NCBI GenBank assembly: GCA_024305745.1 | Contig: JAHRBS010000010.1 | Span: forward strand, 2,859,501 to 2,923,500 | Direction of reading: 5' to 3' | Origin: Polyporus tsugae | Taxonomy: Eukaryota; Basidiomycota; Agaricomycetes; Polyporales; Polyporaceae | Length of the DNA stretch: 64,000 nucleotides | Shown here: one piece after another, positions 20,665-34,365 of the stretch | Layout: every line of letters begins with the position of its first letter | Position numbering within the stretch: position 1 is the first letter of the stretch | Notes under the pieces: model-generated | The model's input: only the letters and a program-made list of their open reading frames with translations | Told to the model about the DNA's origin: nothing | The model's database searches: none | Made by a program: the position numbers and the translations under genes

Positions 20665-22689
20665 ATGGCCTCAGGGGTCAAGACACGGCGACCGACATCC
20701 TCCCCAGAACTCGACCTCTCCAACCTGAACAACGTCGAACGGCTCATATTCGCTCAGGCGGTCCATGAGTTCGGCGCAAATGCCTGGCAAGAAGTGGCAA
20801 AGTTGCTGTCCAAGCACCCAATGATCTCGCAACCGAAAGGATCCATAACTCCCCAAGTCAGAGCTTGTGATCTTGCCTTGTAGCACATTGCCAGCTCATC
20901 GTGCATTGCTCTATGCCAGTCATGTTATGCTGTCTACCAGCACTTGATGGAGGATGCCGGTTTGGAATGGTAAGAGGTATCGGTGACCCTAAACTCGTCG
21001 CACACCTAACAACAAATCGCCAGGTCCGAGGCTGATGCTGTACCCCGGTGTGAGTACCTCCCCACCGACACGTGTGGACCCTCATAGACCACTCACGTTG
21101 TAGCAGAGAAGCACCTGAGGCTTGCGCGGCGCTACTATGTGGCACGCGTCGCGGAGCTCCGGGAGCTTATCGCATCTGAGGAAGCAAATTTCAAGTGTGT
21201 AGTTGCCAAACGCGTCTACAACACCGCTGACCATTTCACAATACAGGAAGCTGGTGGTAGAGATTGACGAGATCCGTAGTGGCGCATGGGACCACAAGAT
21301 ACTTGTCTCTTTAGGCGTGGAGCCTGAGAAGCCACCCGCGCAGGAGGAGACTGTTCCGGAGCCTCAGGTGACGGAACCTCCTCAAGTTCAAGAACCACAA
21401 AAGGAGATGAAGGTACAGGAAGAGGAAGAGGCTGTCCAGGAGGTCGCTATGGTGAGTCTGCCGAATCTATCGCTCCGAGCCACACCACAACGGTTGTGTG
21501 AAGGAGGAAGAGGAAGAATTGCCATCGGCCGATCAAACTACGGAGACCGTGGTTCAGCTACCCTCTGTGCCTGAAGTTGAAGAGAGAGTACGTCACGATG
21601 CTTGCTTCGTCTGAGTTTAATCTAATCTAACTACCTACTCCAGGAGGAGCCTTCCGACAACGAAGCTGTGAACGAACTGATCGGTAACTTCAGTTCAGAT
21701 AGGCCGGTGGGAGAGACCCAGGACGAATCAGAGCCTGCGCCCGAAGAACATCCCGTAGCACAACCGCAAGAGGACGAAGAAATGCTAGTGGACGAAGCTC
21801 CGGTTAAGCAAGAGCAGGAAGAAGACGAGCCTCTTGACGAGCAACCTGCAGAAGGGCCTGTGGAAATGGAAAAGACTACCGAGGGTGAGGCTGAAGGTGA
21901 GGCTGAAGGTGAGAGTGAAGGTGGAGGTGGAGGTGAGGCTGAAGCCGAAGCCGAAGCCGAAGCCGAGGCCGACGCGGGCACCGACGCCGGAGCGGAGGAG
22001 CAACCTGAACCCGCCGCAGAATCGATTCCTTCAACCCGGGCTGAGGGTAGGTTGTCTCCTACCTATGGTTATTGTGATCGATATCGAGCACAACGTTGCA
22101 GGCAAACGGAAAGCCTCCGATGCGGACACGATGATGCTCGACGCTCAGCGGGAGAAGAAGCGTCCCAGAGAGGAGTCCGAACCCGCTGAGGAAGAAGAGG
22201 GTAAACCTCAAGTCTCTCCAGATGCTCCAAACACGAGACTAAGCCCACAAACAGGTGCTCCGAAGACGCGACGGAGAGAACGCACCGGTGTCAGCGACAA
22301 GCGCTTCCAGAACATGATCGGTATGCTTCACTCTCAGATATCGGCGCATCGCTACGGCAACATTTTCCATAACCCGATCAAGAAGTCTGAGGCTCCCGAC
22401 TACCACGACATAGTCAAGCGGCCTATGGACCTCAAAACGATCAAGTCGCGCGTCAAGGACGGGCTCATCTCGAATTCGCTCGAGTTCCAGCGTGACATCT
22501 TCCTCATGTTTGCGAACGCGATGATGTACAACCGACCCGGGTCGGAGATCTACAACATGGCAGAGGAGGTACGAAGCCGACCTTCCAGCTGCACCGCACA
22601 CTATGCTGATATGAATTTTTCAGATGATGTTGTCGAGCGAACGCGAGATCAATGCCTTCAGGCAGACGGAAGGCTTCCATCGCATGTAG
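20665..22689 (+). CDS. BRD8-like bromodomain protein, putative NuA4 subunit
   Basis: Resembles BRD8 (Bdc1 in fission yeast), a bromodomain subunit of the NuA4/TIP60 histone acetyltransferase. The first exon is 20665-20856, joined at 20920. The N-terminal part has the SANT-like segment ERLIFAQAVHEFGANAWQEV and CYAVYQHLMEDAGLEW, then the helical block KHLRLARRYYVARVAEL and KLVVEIDEIRSGAWDHKIL, as in BRD8. A long Glu/Pro-rich acidic linker follows, including a near-perfect EGEAEG / EAEAEA run. The C-terminal bromodomain (about 22310-22680) shows NPIKKSEAPDYHDIVKRPMD, FQRDIFLMFANAMMYN (the acetyl-lysine-binding Asn is present) and ends EINAFRQTEGFHRM. The gene converges on TRA1, with 130 bases between stops. 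Confidence 0.85.
21881..21972 (+). repeat. Coding minisatellite, GGTGAGGCTGAA / GCCGAA units
   Basis: Tandem Gly-Glu-Ala-Glu and Ala-Glu units in the acidic linker of the BRD8-like protein. Twelve-base GGTGAGGCTGAA copies pass into six-base GCCGAA copies. Such repeats often vary in number between strains. Confidence 0.75.
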
Positions 22690-22819
22690 AGTCATCATAG
22701 TCTTGATATATATACGCATTACAGTATTGACACGCCATCCATGAATGAAACCCGAGCTTGATACAAGTACAACATGCAAGAAATTATCCACAACGAGAAC
22801 AACGCTAGTGAAATACAGT

Positions 22820-25800
22820 TCAGAACCAAGGAACGTAAGCTTCTCCCATCTTGACGAGATTCAGCGGGTTTGTCGCGGAACCGATGAGGTTCGTAGCGGT
22901 CTGCACGACGGGTGTGGTATTGGCAGTCTGCACGGTTTGTTGCTGAAGCCACACGTCGTGAGATGGTGTGTAGGATAGACGACACCTTGCACTTACCTGC
23001 TCTCGCTCCATCTTGCAAGCCATCGTCTCTGCACGTTTGGTGATAGCCTCGATGTTCCCGGAGACGTTCATCCGGAAGTTCATGTCGATCTGAGGCGCTC
23101 GCCCGCGATAGTGCTGATGCATCCAAGTCATCACCTCGTCCCTCACGAACAAGCACAACTGTTGCTCGAGCTCGCACTGAACCATTTTTAGCCAACAGCT
23201 CGACGGGGTGTATGCATGACATACCTCGGGTTCGGTCAAACAACGTCCAATCGACATGATACCGGATGCCAAGATACCTTCCGTGAGGATAGGGCCTAGC
23301 AGGTGTTGCAGGTTGGGGGTGAATCGGAACGGCACAGCATCCAGCGTAGCAAAGAGAGTGCTCGGGTTGTTCGAGGAGAAGCCTGGGATCCCCGGTGAGC
23401 TAGACTACACTATATCGCATATGTAAGCGTGATCTTACTGGTGCTGGGCAGACTTTCGCTCATGGCAATCTGTCCGGTGGCTCGAGACCAGTGGAAGCGC
23501 GAAGGGAGACGGCTTCCCAGGCAGATGAAGTATGTCATGAAGCTCGTGGCAGCCAGTTGCAAGGCGAACTCCTTCCGCATGCGCCATAGCTCGTCGGGAG
23601 TTCGCATTGTGCGAATTACGAACTATCATGCCTGTCAATCATCTGTCGTCTGTCGTGTAGTCACGGAAACACGTACACGAGTGAGGACGTCTGCAGGGAC
23701 GGCTTTTGCCATGACGTCGTTGAGGAGCTCGTGCTTGAGGACAACGAGTTCTGTCCTCGTCGGCTAAGCAGGAATCAGTAGGTATTACCAGGAGGTTGAT
23801 ACGACTACTTACCGGACGTCCATTCTTCTGCTTGAATTCGCGCACGGTTGCCTTCACCCTCTCCCCAATCATCAAGACGGGCTCTTCTCGTGCCATGCCG
23901 GAGTCTTCGCAGTGTTGATCGTAGATGTCGCCGAAGCTGATATACGAAGCGTCGTTCTGCAGGAGCCGGAGGTTGGGTGCACATGAGATGGCCGCTGGGA
24001 GATGGAAGTGCAAGTTACGCTTGCGACTCTCCTTCTTGCGGTTTAGAGTACTTGGAGATGTGAGCACTTATATCTGGTGTTAGAATGAACAAGACGACAT
24101 ACCCATTCAAGGTGCGGAAGACCTGCGCTGTCCTATCCTCCCGACGGCAATGGCGACCCGAAGGCAATTGCACCGCGAAAGAAGTCGTAGAGCCGTCGTG
24201 ACCCTTGATTGTCAAACGCCGCCAACAATAGCCATGCGATCGACAGTTCTCGTACTTCGGCCCAAACCGCCGTATCCGGACGAAGTTGTTGTTGCTGTCC
24301 TTGTCCTACAAGCTATGTTAGAATGCCATATACTTCTGGATACACTGCGAAACTCGCCTCAGTGTACTGCCCTGGAACCTCTACCTCGTCGAACTTGGTA
24401 TACTGGAATTCAATGAGGTAGTGACTCAAGTTGTCCAGTGATTGCACTCGCGGCCGGGCATCGAGTAGGCGCTCGTACTTGTCTCGCCACTGCTGAAGCT
24501 TGCGGATGTACTCGTTCAACGTCGGCTTACTCTTGATGAAGTCCTCTTCATAGTCTTTCTGCTTGAAATTTTAGCATGACTGACGAGTATCATGATATAT
24601 GTAGCACTAACTCGCGCTGGACCCGACAGATTCGCGGCGAGGCGAGAAAGGGTCGTGACGGTCTGGGGGTTGAGCTGACCGTCATCATCATTGGCCATGC
24701 GAGCAATGTATTGCTATCAAATGAGTGAGTACAGATGCCTCGCACATCAGCTAGTTAAGACGTACCTGCATAGCATCCTGCAACAGCATGCACGTGAGAC
24801 GATATATCTCCTCCTCCGCAGAGGCTTTGAAGCGTTGTGCGATCTGTTCAACCACTGTCTCCAGAGTGAGGATGAGGAGCGGGAAGGCTGTCTTAAGGAT
24901 CTGAACGATCTCATCGATGAGGTCCCAGGACTGGCGGGTAGCAAGAGGGATAGACAGCTCGGGAGGAATTTTCGATTGGGAACCATCCTTGCTCGGAGAG
25001 GACTGAACAGAAGGAGTGCCCTCTTCGTTCTTCCCTGTGGTGAAGTTAGTCAAAGGTTTGCGGGTGCAGCCAGTGGCCGACTGACCATCGTTCAAGTTCG
25101 ACCTCGCAGCGGCGGCTGCCTGTGCCTGTGCGGCGGCCTGAGTGGCTTGTCGCTTCAAAAGGTTCATGTCCTCTTTCGTTGTACGCAACGGGAAGAACAG
25201 CGCCTACAAAACCGTGAATTACGTTCCTCGGCTGAGATGCTGAACATACCTGTGGATACAACTTCGCGAGGTTGAGCAGGATGTAGCGAGCTTGCTTCGC
25301 TTCTCGTTGGGATACAGACAAGCAGAGCTGAGGGATAAGGGTGATCCAATACCAGAAGGCAGCGTCACCCTTGTACTTGTCGAAGGCCTGAGAGATGGCG
25401 AGCGTTCCGTCATCAACGCTGAGCAACCAGAGCACGCGGGTCAGCAAAGGACGGCTCTTCCTGTTCTTGTATAGTCCGGCGGCTTGTAAGTAGCAGCTGA
25501 CAGCATTCGACGCGTAGGACATGTCGTTCGGTAACTCCTTGAACATCTTGTCGTTATGCTTGCCCCAAGCGGCCCACGCCTTTGCTTGGAACATGTCCAT
25601 CTGGACCGCATGTCCGAAAGCGCCGTTTGCCTCGTCGTTGCGGCCAAGTCTCGCGTAAAACATCCCCTTCAATGTGAAGAATTCAGCCTTCTGGGTGTTG
25701 GAGAAGTACATCAGATTCGTGTTATTGATGACTTCGAGGCCGGCTTGCAGATCCCCGGGCTTCTGGTAGTGACACCGGGCTTGTTCTCTGAGCTTGAGGA

Positions 25801-28800
25801 ACGCCTCCGAGATCTCGATGTTGGGAAGGGTGTAGATCTTGTTGAGGAACGTGAAACAGACATCCAACAGCTCGTGCTTCCGTGCAACATGGGCAAAGCG
25901 GTTGATGATCCAGGCCGTCTCGTGGAATCCGCGGTAGCCAAAGGTATTCGTGCTGCCAGTGGCTGCGCTGCCTTGATTGGCGGGTTGGATGAGCGGCAGG
26001 TACGTCTTGTTGATGGCGTTGAAGACGTTCTGTCTCCATGCGACCAAGTCGCTCCAGGTGGTGATGTCGTCGCAAACGTTAGGCAAGCGTTCGCGCCACG
26101 CTTGAAGAACCATCTTGAGATCGGACGACTTCTTCTCCAGATTCTGTGCATTGGTGGTGGCAAGGGAGCCGAAGATCTGCACAGCCTCCTGCAGCTCGAC
26201 GAATTGCTGGAAGTGCTGTAGAAGGGGAACGTGGGCTGATGAGAACTGCTGAGGGAGGGTGACCCATTTCCGGAGCGTGAGCTGCATCGCCTCCTCGAGG
26301 AGGCGCGTGAACTCCGTGTTCTTGTCGATGGCGGCGGGGAGCTTGAGAAGTGCGAGGAATGCCTCGTAGACGCGACGCCTTGGTGTGGTTACCTCGCGCA
26401 GTTGATTGACAGTACCCTCCATCTCCGTCTTGTGTTCGACCCAGTCCTTCGTGCGCCACGCCGCTTCCATCTGCAAATCAGCGTTCCCTTCCGACTTGCC
26501 GAGCTCGAACAGGACATCCCAGTGTTGCAGTTTCTCCGCAGCGAGTATCCAGTGATCCTCCCACAGGCAAAACTCAGACTCCGAGAACGGCAAAATGCCC
26601 GCCCGCGCCTTGTTCTGTGCAGCTTCATAGACAACGGACGCCTGTTCCCACATCCCTGCCTGCTCGAAGGATATACCCGCGTTGGTGTCAGGGTAGAGGG
26701 AACGTCGACGCCAAAGCCCGTAGAAGACATCTTCCTCGGAGAGCTCCGCGTACAGCTCAGCAAGAGAGTCATAGATGGTGTCGCGCACGACGATCTCGTC
26801 CTCTCGGAGGTGATTGAGGGAATCCTCCAGGGTCTCTGCGGCGATGTGCCAAGCGCCAAAAGTCTTGGCCAGATACTTTACGAGGTGTGGGGGAAGTACC
26901 ATGGGCGAGGAACAGGCATGGATACCAGCAAGAAGCGTTACGATGACGTTGGGCCGCATCTCCGCCTGTCTGACATGGTACTCTTTGGCAAGCAAGGTAA
27001 TCATGTGGTTAGCAAGTTCACCCTGCTCTCGCCTCGAGAGACAAGCCCATGCCGAAGGGAAGACGGAGACCCAGACGTCATGAGCGACCTGACGATCGAC
27101 GTACAGCAGGCGTTGCATCGGCTTGATGAAGGTGGAAGCTCTTGCAAGGGGGAAGGGGGGTTGAGACCACGTGGAATCGAACGTGCTCCTGCGATCGGGA
27201 GAGACAAGGTGGTCTCCATCGATGGACCCAAGAAGGAGATGGAGAGCGAGGAATATCCAATTTTGGTCAGCAAGGGACTCCCAGTTCTGACTTCCGCAAA
27301 TGAAGGTGAGTCGACTGTGTAAGGAACGGGGGATGTTGTTATCCAACAGGTCAATGAACCGCTCCCTGATCGTTGCGTCGGCCGCACGGCATCCGAGAAG
27401 GAACGGTTGTTCGAGACGGGCGGTGAGGTCGCTACGCCGCAGGGAGGGGTCGGTGTAGATGTCGTAGATCAGCTCAAGGTAGTTGTTGAAAAGCACCTCG
27501 CCACGATCGCCACCACGGGTCTCGAACGCAACCATCTTCTGCAACAAACTGGCTTTTTCCTTCATACTCGGGTATGCGTCGCGCTTGTTCATTGCCCAGT
27601 CCTTTGCAATATCGAGAAGGTATCGACAGAGGGGATTGCTCTTGGACTTGTCGACGAGGACGACGAGGGTGCTCAGCAACCACTTACGCTGGTCGCCAAG
27701 GTGGGCAACCGCGAGATGGCACACTTCGAGAATCGCTATCAGCAGACGAACATACGTCTCGAAGGCTGCACCGTTGGACGTGGAGGACTGGATGTGGTCT
27801 TTGGCAAGCTTGCTCAACAACTTCATGAGGTTGGAGCAGAACGGCTCGATGCGCTCGGGTGCGACCTGGACCACGGTCTTCAGAACCAGGAGGGAGCCTC
27901 GCATTGAGCCTGGTCGCGGGGCCTCTGAACTCCTGAGATTGTCGCTGACGGAGCTGTAGATGGCGGCGTGGAATTCGGAGATCTCGCCTTGTGCCTGCTG
28001 GTCTTCCTCCTTCGGCAAGGGGAATAGCCGGAGCAGACGGTCGACGACAGGATAGAGGCAATCCTGCAGGGGTTGATCCTCGGAGAACATCCCCTTGCGT
28101 ACTAGCTTAGTCAGGACGGGAGCGTTGCTCTGGAACCAGGCATCGTCTCTCTCCGTGCAAATCACTTGGAGGACCTTGGCATTGGCGAGAGCGTGCGCTC
28201 TCTGTTGGTCGTCAGCGAGGTCACACTGAAAGACAAGTTAGTCCATCACCAGTATGACTGTCCGGATCGACTGACCTGCTCCAAGGTGCGAGAGAAGTAG
28301 TTGAGTTTCACGTTAACGTCGTTCCAACCGCCCGGCGCGACAATCGTGCGTAGGAGAGAGAGAGCTCGGGGAACCACGATTGCCCTTGACTGCACGTCTT
28401 GACCTAGAGTCGCAAGTCGGATGAGGTAGCTGACCATGTTCTCCCTCAGGCTCAACGGAGTGATCCATGTGTCCACAGGCATTGCCGATTCATCAGGGGA
28501 ACCGCTGGATGACGTTGCCGCCTTCTGCTCCCAGTCGAAGATGACTTGGATGATGTCGATGGACAGCACCCGGGTTTCAAGGTTGGAGGTTGGGAGCAAG
28601 CCAAGTTTCGAGAGGTGGTTGACGATATGAGGAACAAAGAGCGCGCGGACGGGAAAGAACAGCGAGGGTTGTGCGACGATGAGATGGTAGACGAGGTTCG
28701 TCTGGTTGGAGTTGACACCATCTTCCGCAAGGAGGCGCCGAGTCGTCTTCGCCCACTGAGGATACCCAACCTCCGCCATCTGCGGACGAGAAAGCACAGG

Positions 28801-31800
28801 AGCAAGGATGTCGAGCGCCTGTCGGACCAAAAGCTTGCCCTCCGCGTTCGGTCCTTTCAACAAACCAGTCCAAAGCCTGAGGATGAACTTCGGGGGCCCA
28901 TCGAACACGTCGAAAAAGCGAGCCCCGAGCACGTAGGCGGTACACTTTACTAAGGGGTCGTCGGCACCGATGAAGAACCAGGCGCATTTAATGATGTCTC
29001 TCTTGGCCTCTTGGAGGAAGTCGGAGTAGTGCTGGACCATCACGGTGGTCAGACGGAGCAATTCAATCTTGAAGACGTCGTCGGTGCCGGGGAAAGCATC
29101 CTTCTCGAGGGAAGCCATCGGCTGCCAGATCTTCGTGTGCAACCGCTGGGTGATATCGGCGTCCACCAGCCCGAGTTTGGAAGACGAGTGTGTGGCATGC
29201 ATGAGCACCATCGGTGTGATGACGTACTGGAGGAAGAGCGCCTTCTGGGTCCAAGAGGGGGAGGGGTCGTCAAACCAGGTGAGGAAGCGGAGCAGAATAT
29301 TCCTGCGGAAAGCAAGGTTGTTGCTCAACGCGACGTGACGGTAGAGGAACTGGATCACGCTGACGATATCCAGCGGCTGCCGCCTCCGTGCGAAGATGAG
29401 GACGAGGTCGAAGAGAATGTCGATGCGTGGCGACTGTTCCAGTGCCTGTTTAAAGATGGACAGCATGAGGGTGTACTTCTGGAGGACGTCCGCAGATGGG
29501 ATCTGCGAAGACTCGGGGCCAACGTCGGACTTCCACAAGGCGACCACGGCATCGACGGCATGATGATTGTCCAATACCCAGCCCGGGACGAGCTCCGCGA
29601 GGTCAGAGCAGAGTAACAGGCCAGGCATGACAGTGCTAGAATCCCTTCCCTCAAGACAAGCCGCTACGATTGAGCTTGTTCTTGAGTTTAGCTCTCGCAA
29701 CAGGTTCGGCGCAAGCTTCGCACGAAGGATGCTCCGTAATGTACGGATCTGCATGGGGAATGGGAGGTGACGCATGAAATAGTCCATGGCGTCAGACGGG
29801 TAACGATCCAGATACTTGGCAAGTGGCGCAGAGAACGGACTTTCCCCGGAAAAATGAAGCGCAGACTCCGTCTGGACGATCGCATTGACAAGGTTCTCGA
29901 GGAAGATGTTCGCGGCGGACGGTAGGAGGTGGAAGATGTTCGCCAAGCACACGAGTTTCTTGATCCCGTCGTTCTCCATCAGCGGTAGCCTCGACGACGC
30001 TTGAAGCATCTGTGGGTCGGCGACGATGCGGAAGTGATCTAACAGCTTGTGACCGATCTCGACCTTGAAGTAGTTCGTGAGCAACTCTAACAGTCGCGCC
30101 AGTCCTTCGAGGCCGGGGATGGAGAGCCTCTTCGGATCCGCAAGGTTCATGAGGATAGGCCGAAGACCGGTCTGGAGGAGCTCCTTGGGGAGCCTTGCTT
30201 GGTGAGTTAAGACCATACGAAGACCCTCGTGCGCGACGTCCTTGATCTCCGGTGTCGGGGAGTACAACGACTTGAAGTACACAGTGGTCACTCTGCGGAG
30301 CATTCAGTAAGATGGTATCGGGTAGAGATAAGCTGCAACTCACCTCTGCCGCGTCTGGTGCTGCTTTGAAAAAAAGTCCGTCATGGGCATAGACGCAGTC
30401 AACAGCTTGATGCAAGCGACCCTCAACCTGATGATTTCCAGAGCGCTCTGACGAGGGTTATTACGACCCACAAGCGCCATGTCGTCCGCATCGGCTAGGG
30501 CGAGTGTCTCGTGAAGAAGGCGAAGAAGCTCATCATTCAGCTCGGGAAGCGGGGGCTGAAGACTGATGCAGTACCGAATGCCCTCGATCATCCCAATCTG
30601 GAGAGGGAACGGCAGTGCGCGCAGGGGCTTCGTGTAGATGGACGCGAGCATCCGGTCACGATGGGGCATCAGCAAGTCCACGATCGTCTTCCCGCTGAGC
30701 TCTGCCAGTAGCGAGATGCATCCCTGCGCAGCCTTGCGCACAATCGGGTTGGGACTGGAGAGCTCCGCGAAGAATAGCCCAACAACGTGCATGATCTTGT
30801 TATCCCGGAGCTGCTCGCTGTCGTTCGCCTTGGAGTCCTCGGTGCTGACGCGCAGAACTCGATTCAGGACGTCGATCACCTTGTCAGCATCGTGAGGCAT
30901 ATCGTGTGGCATGTCCTTGAGGACATGCAGGAGCATCCGTACAAGGTCGACCTCGCGCTCGTTGACCCATCGGATCCCTAGGTCCGGGATGTCGGTCATG
31001 ACCTTGATACCCCCACACCCCGCACTCCTCTTGACCCATGCTTCCTCCAAGCATAGAGAAAGGAAACGACTCGCGACTTGGTGCAAAGTCGCCACGATGT
31101 CGTTGACGGCAACCTCGGACGTGACCGCCATCCCCACGAGCTCGCGGACGGAAGCACCGATCAGCTCGAGGGCACGCTTCGCCTCCTCAGGTTTGTCGCG
31201 GGCCAGTCCGTACTGCAGCGCATCCAGGTAACACGAGAAGATCGGACTGGGATAGCGACGAGTGGAGGCATCCTTCACGGCGTAACGCCGAACCTCGACA
31301 GAAAACAGGAACCGAGATACCTCCATCAACGTCTTCTCCACCTTCTCCTGGATGTCCGCCAGGTGCAGCGCATCATACATGCTCTCGAGGCATCTGACGA
31401 AGAGTTCTTCCCGTTCCCTGCCTTTGATACCCTATAGACAAAATGAGGCGTAGCATGACCACGTCGAAAAAAGGACACATACCTCGTGAAGAATGAGCGT
31501 GAGACACTGTTCCAAGTAGCTGTATGCGTGGACACGCTGCTGCGCCGCTGACTTGGGATTGCGGAAGATCTCGGACGATACCCTCGCGACTGGCTCCAGT
31601 TCGATCGTACCCATCTGGGGTCCAAACAAGAAGCGTGCCTTGACAGACTCCGTGTTCTGGCTGTATTTGAAGCTGGGCTCTTTCTCCAAGAGCTTCCTAT
31701 TCCGCCCTCCGAGCTTGCCGAGAATGCGGATAGTTGTATGGGAGTGGTGATGGTTCGCGGGCAGAGGTTTGAGGAGGTCATGTAGAGCCTCCATCAGCTC

Positions 31801-34365
31801 CCTGAGGACTGTGTTGAGGGTTGGATCGAGGAAGTCGGGGGTAAGGTTGTCGATACACAGCTCTAGCGTACGGAGACCTTGGGAAATGAGCTCGGGGGTG
31901 CCGCGCAAGGCAAGAACGAGGGGCTGCATGAGATAGGATAGGTAGGGGAGGAGGTGGGTCAGGCGAAGAGGAACCGTAAGACAGAGCTCGACGATCATGT
32001 CACGGCTCGGTCCGTCAGAGGATTGAAGCTGTCGATTGAGACACTCGAGCATCTCTGGTAGTAGCGGGAGGACCTCCTTGTAGAGCAACTCGAAGCGACC
32101 TCCGCCACCGCCAATGGCACGAAACAGGCCTCTGAGTAGATGGAAGTAGTTGGTGGGCTTGGACGTTTTCGCTACGAGAGGGAAGCAGTCCATGATCAAT
32201 TTGCCGAGGTGCGACGCGAGGATGGACTCGTTCAGCTGTGGGTAAGTCGTCACCGCTTGGAACGTCATCTTGAACATGCGGATCGCCACAGCCGCGGCCT
32301 GGTCGTCGTATTCGCCGAGCTCTGGGAGCCGATCGATGAGGTAGCGCAGGACAATTGCGACGAGTGTAGGTGAGGTGGCCTCCCTCGCGAAGAGCAAGGT
32401 TGCGAGGTGCATGAGGACAGGCCGTTTCTCCGCAGATGCGAAGTAGAAGGCGATCTTTTGAGTCCAGACCTCTTGGAAAACATGGAGGTTGGTCTCGACC
32501 AAGGCCGAACCCAAACGGTCCAAAGCGTCGTGGGCCTCCCTCGCCTCGTTCTCGAAGAATGCCATAGCCCTAATGCAGCCATCGAACATACGCGCGATGA
32601 GAGCGCCGTCAGGAACAGGCGCATCGCACTTCTTCAGACCAACGATGAGAGAATGAAAGCCGTGGAAGAGGGTGCGGAGGAGGTTACGGTACTCTACAAC
32701 CCATATCAGATGTGCATTCCGATAGACAAACGAAGCGTCTACTCACCTGCCAAGTTCTCCTCAGGCTTCTCGGTTGCGTAACATTGTCCAAGAAGCGGCC
32801 TGGACTTCTCGATGACAGCAAAGTCCTGAAAATCGTTCTCGCCACCTTCCTTGCTCTTCGCTATCCTGCTCAACTTCTCTACCTGCACTGACACCAGCGA
32901 GTCGACCTTGTCAACAGTCGCTTCCAACAACGTGGTGAGCACACGTGCGGCGTTGGAGTGAGTGTCTTTAGTGGTCTCTCCGTCAACCACGTTGAAGATC
33001 ATCTTAGCGGAGAGAAGATGTGTGTGACTGGACAAGTATGGATTATGAAGATGCTGCATGTAGACGGAGAATATCTGTTGAATCTGGAGAGGCGTAAGCT
33101 CTGCTCTGAGGTGATGGAGGAGGTCTGCCACCGTGCTGAACAAACTTGCACTGGATTCCGTGATAAGATATCTGATGCTCAGGCTTCGAGAGAGTCGCGT
33201 ACCGGAAGATTTCTCGACTGCCTACGGAGGTGCCAAGGAGGACCTGCTCGTCGAGTAGTTTGTCAACGTGGGGAAGCAATGCACGCTTGTGGACCGTCGT
33301 CGTGAGGTGCCGTAAGAGAGGAATGAGTTCCTGTAATTCGCATTCCTGAGTTTGAGGTGCGTAATACCCTGGAGATAAGGTAGGTTACCTTGCGCGCACT
33401 GATGGCCATTGCAGGGCAATCTTGGAAAAGTCTTGGTAGCGTGAGCGCAAGCTTCTCGCCTTCAGCTTCGTACTGTTCAGGGAGTCCTCGGACAAGGTAA
33501 AGGGTGGACGAGATGACCCGAATCTGAGAGACAATATAGTCCGTGTAGATGGATACGTTCTTGACCGTTGGGGCCAAGCCAGACCAGATGCCACCCATTG
33601 CCTCAAAATCTTCGCGGGCTTTTCGTTGAGCGGGAGGCTGGAGTTCGCTAAACTCGAGTAGACGGGGAATAACAGCTGGTATCTGCGAGGCAACGGTACT
33701 GCGGTTGATCTGCAAGAAGGTGACCAACAGCTGGTTGACTTCAGAAAGAACCTTGAAGCTGCGTATAGCAGGAAGAGAGGTAGCCGCGTCCAACTCGCGA
33801 GAGTCCTCCGAGAAGGCTTCAGCCATGAGGACGTTCAGGTTCTCGAGAAGTTGCGTGAAGATGGCCATGAATTCGGAGAATATCTCTTCATTGAAGGACC
33901 GGAGTCCCCGCATAATGTCGTTGATCATCTTGCAACAAGTGACGCCCATTTCTTCATTGTCGTGGCGAAGCAGGTAAAGCAACCCATGGAAGAGCGGGAG
34001 AGCCTGTGGCCGGACAACGTCGAGGAAAGGGATGCGGTGAAGGATTTCCAAGAGGCTGCGGCGGAATTGGAAGTCGAGACTGTCCTTCTGGAAGGACGGT
34101 TCGCCAGAGCGGAGGATTTCGAGGAGGACGGGGATCATATGAGGGAGGACGCGTGCCTCAGCGTCCCTGCTCACGGTGTCTATCATCTCGCGCAGCTCAC
34201 AGGCCACCATGTACTTCGTTTTGAGGTCTAAGTAGCACGAACACAAGTAAGGACAATGTTCAAGTTAGAACGCGGAAAGGAGTACTAACCTATACTCGGG
34301 TCGGCAACCCGTGCGGCGCGGTTCTCCAGGTCCGTCGCCGAGTGCAGGGACGATGTGTTATCCAT
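22820..34365 (-). CDS. TRA1: Tra1/TRRAP, giant PIKK-like pseudokinase of SAGA and NuA4
   Basis: Activator-binding scaffold of the SAGA and NuA4 acetyltransferases, nuclear. Starts MDNTSSLHSATDLENRAARV at 34365, then a first intron before DLKTKYMVACELREMIDTV. The product is roughly 3,500 residues: HEAT-repeat solenoid from about 34.2 to 27 kb, FAT domain (about 27-25 kb, e.g. SFEQAGMWEQASVVYEAAQ), then the PI3K-like domain and FATC end (NPLNLVKMGEAYVPWF) at 22820. It is a pseudokinase: the catalytic-loop region reads CLGSRLPSRFHWSRATGQI and AMSE, without the Asp of GDRHxxN and without DFG. FRFTPNLQHLLGPILTEGIL and SGIMSIGRCLTEPE are Tra1 signatures. Two very long exons (30303-28246 and about 28165-25200) contrast with a fragmented 3' end. 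Neighbour of another NuA4-type gene. Confidence 0.95.
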
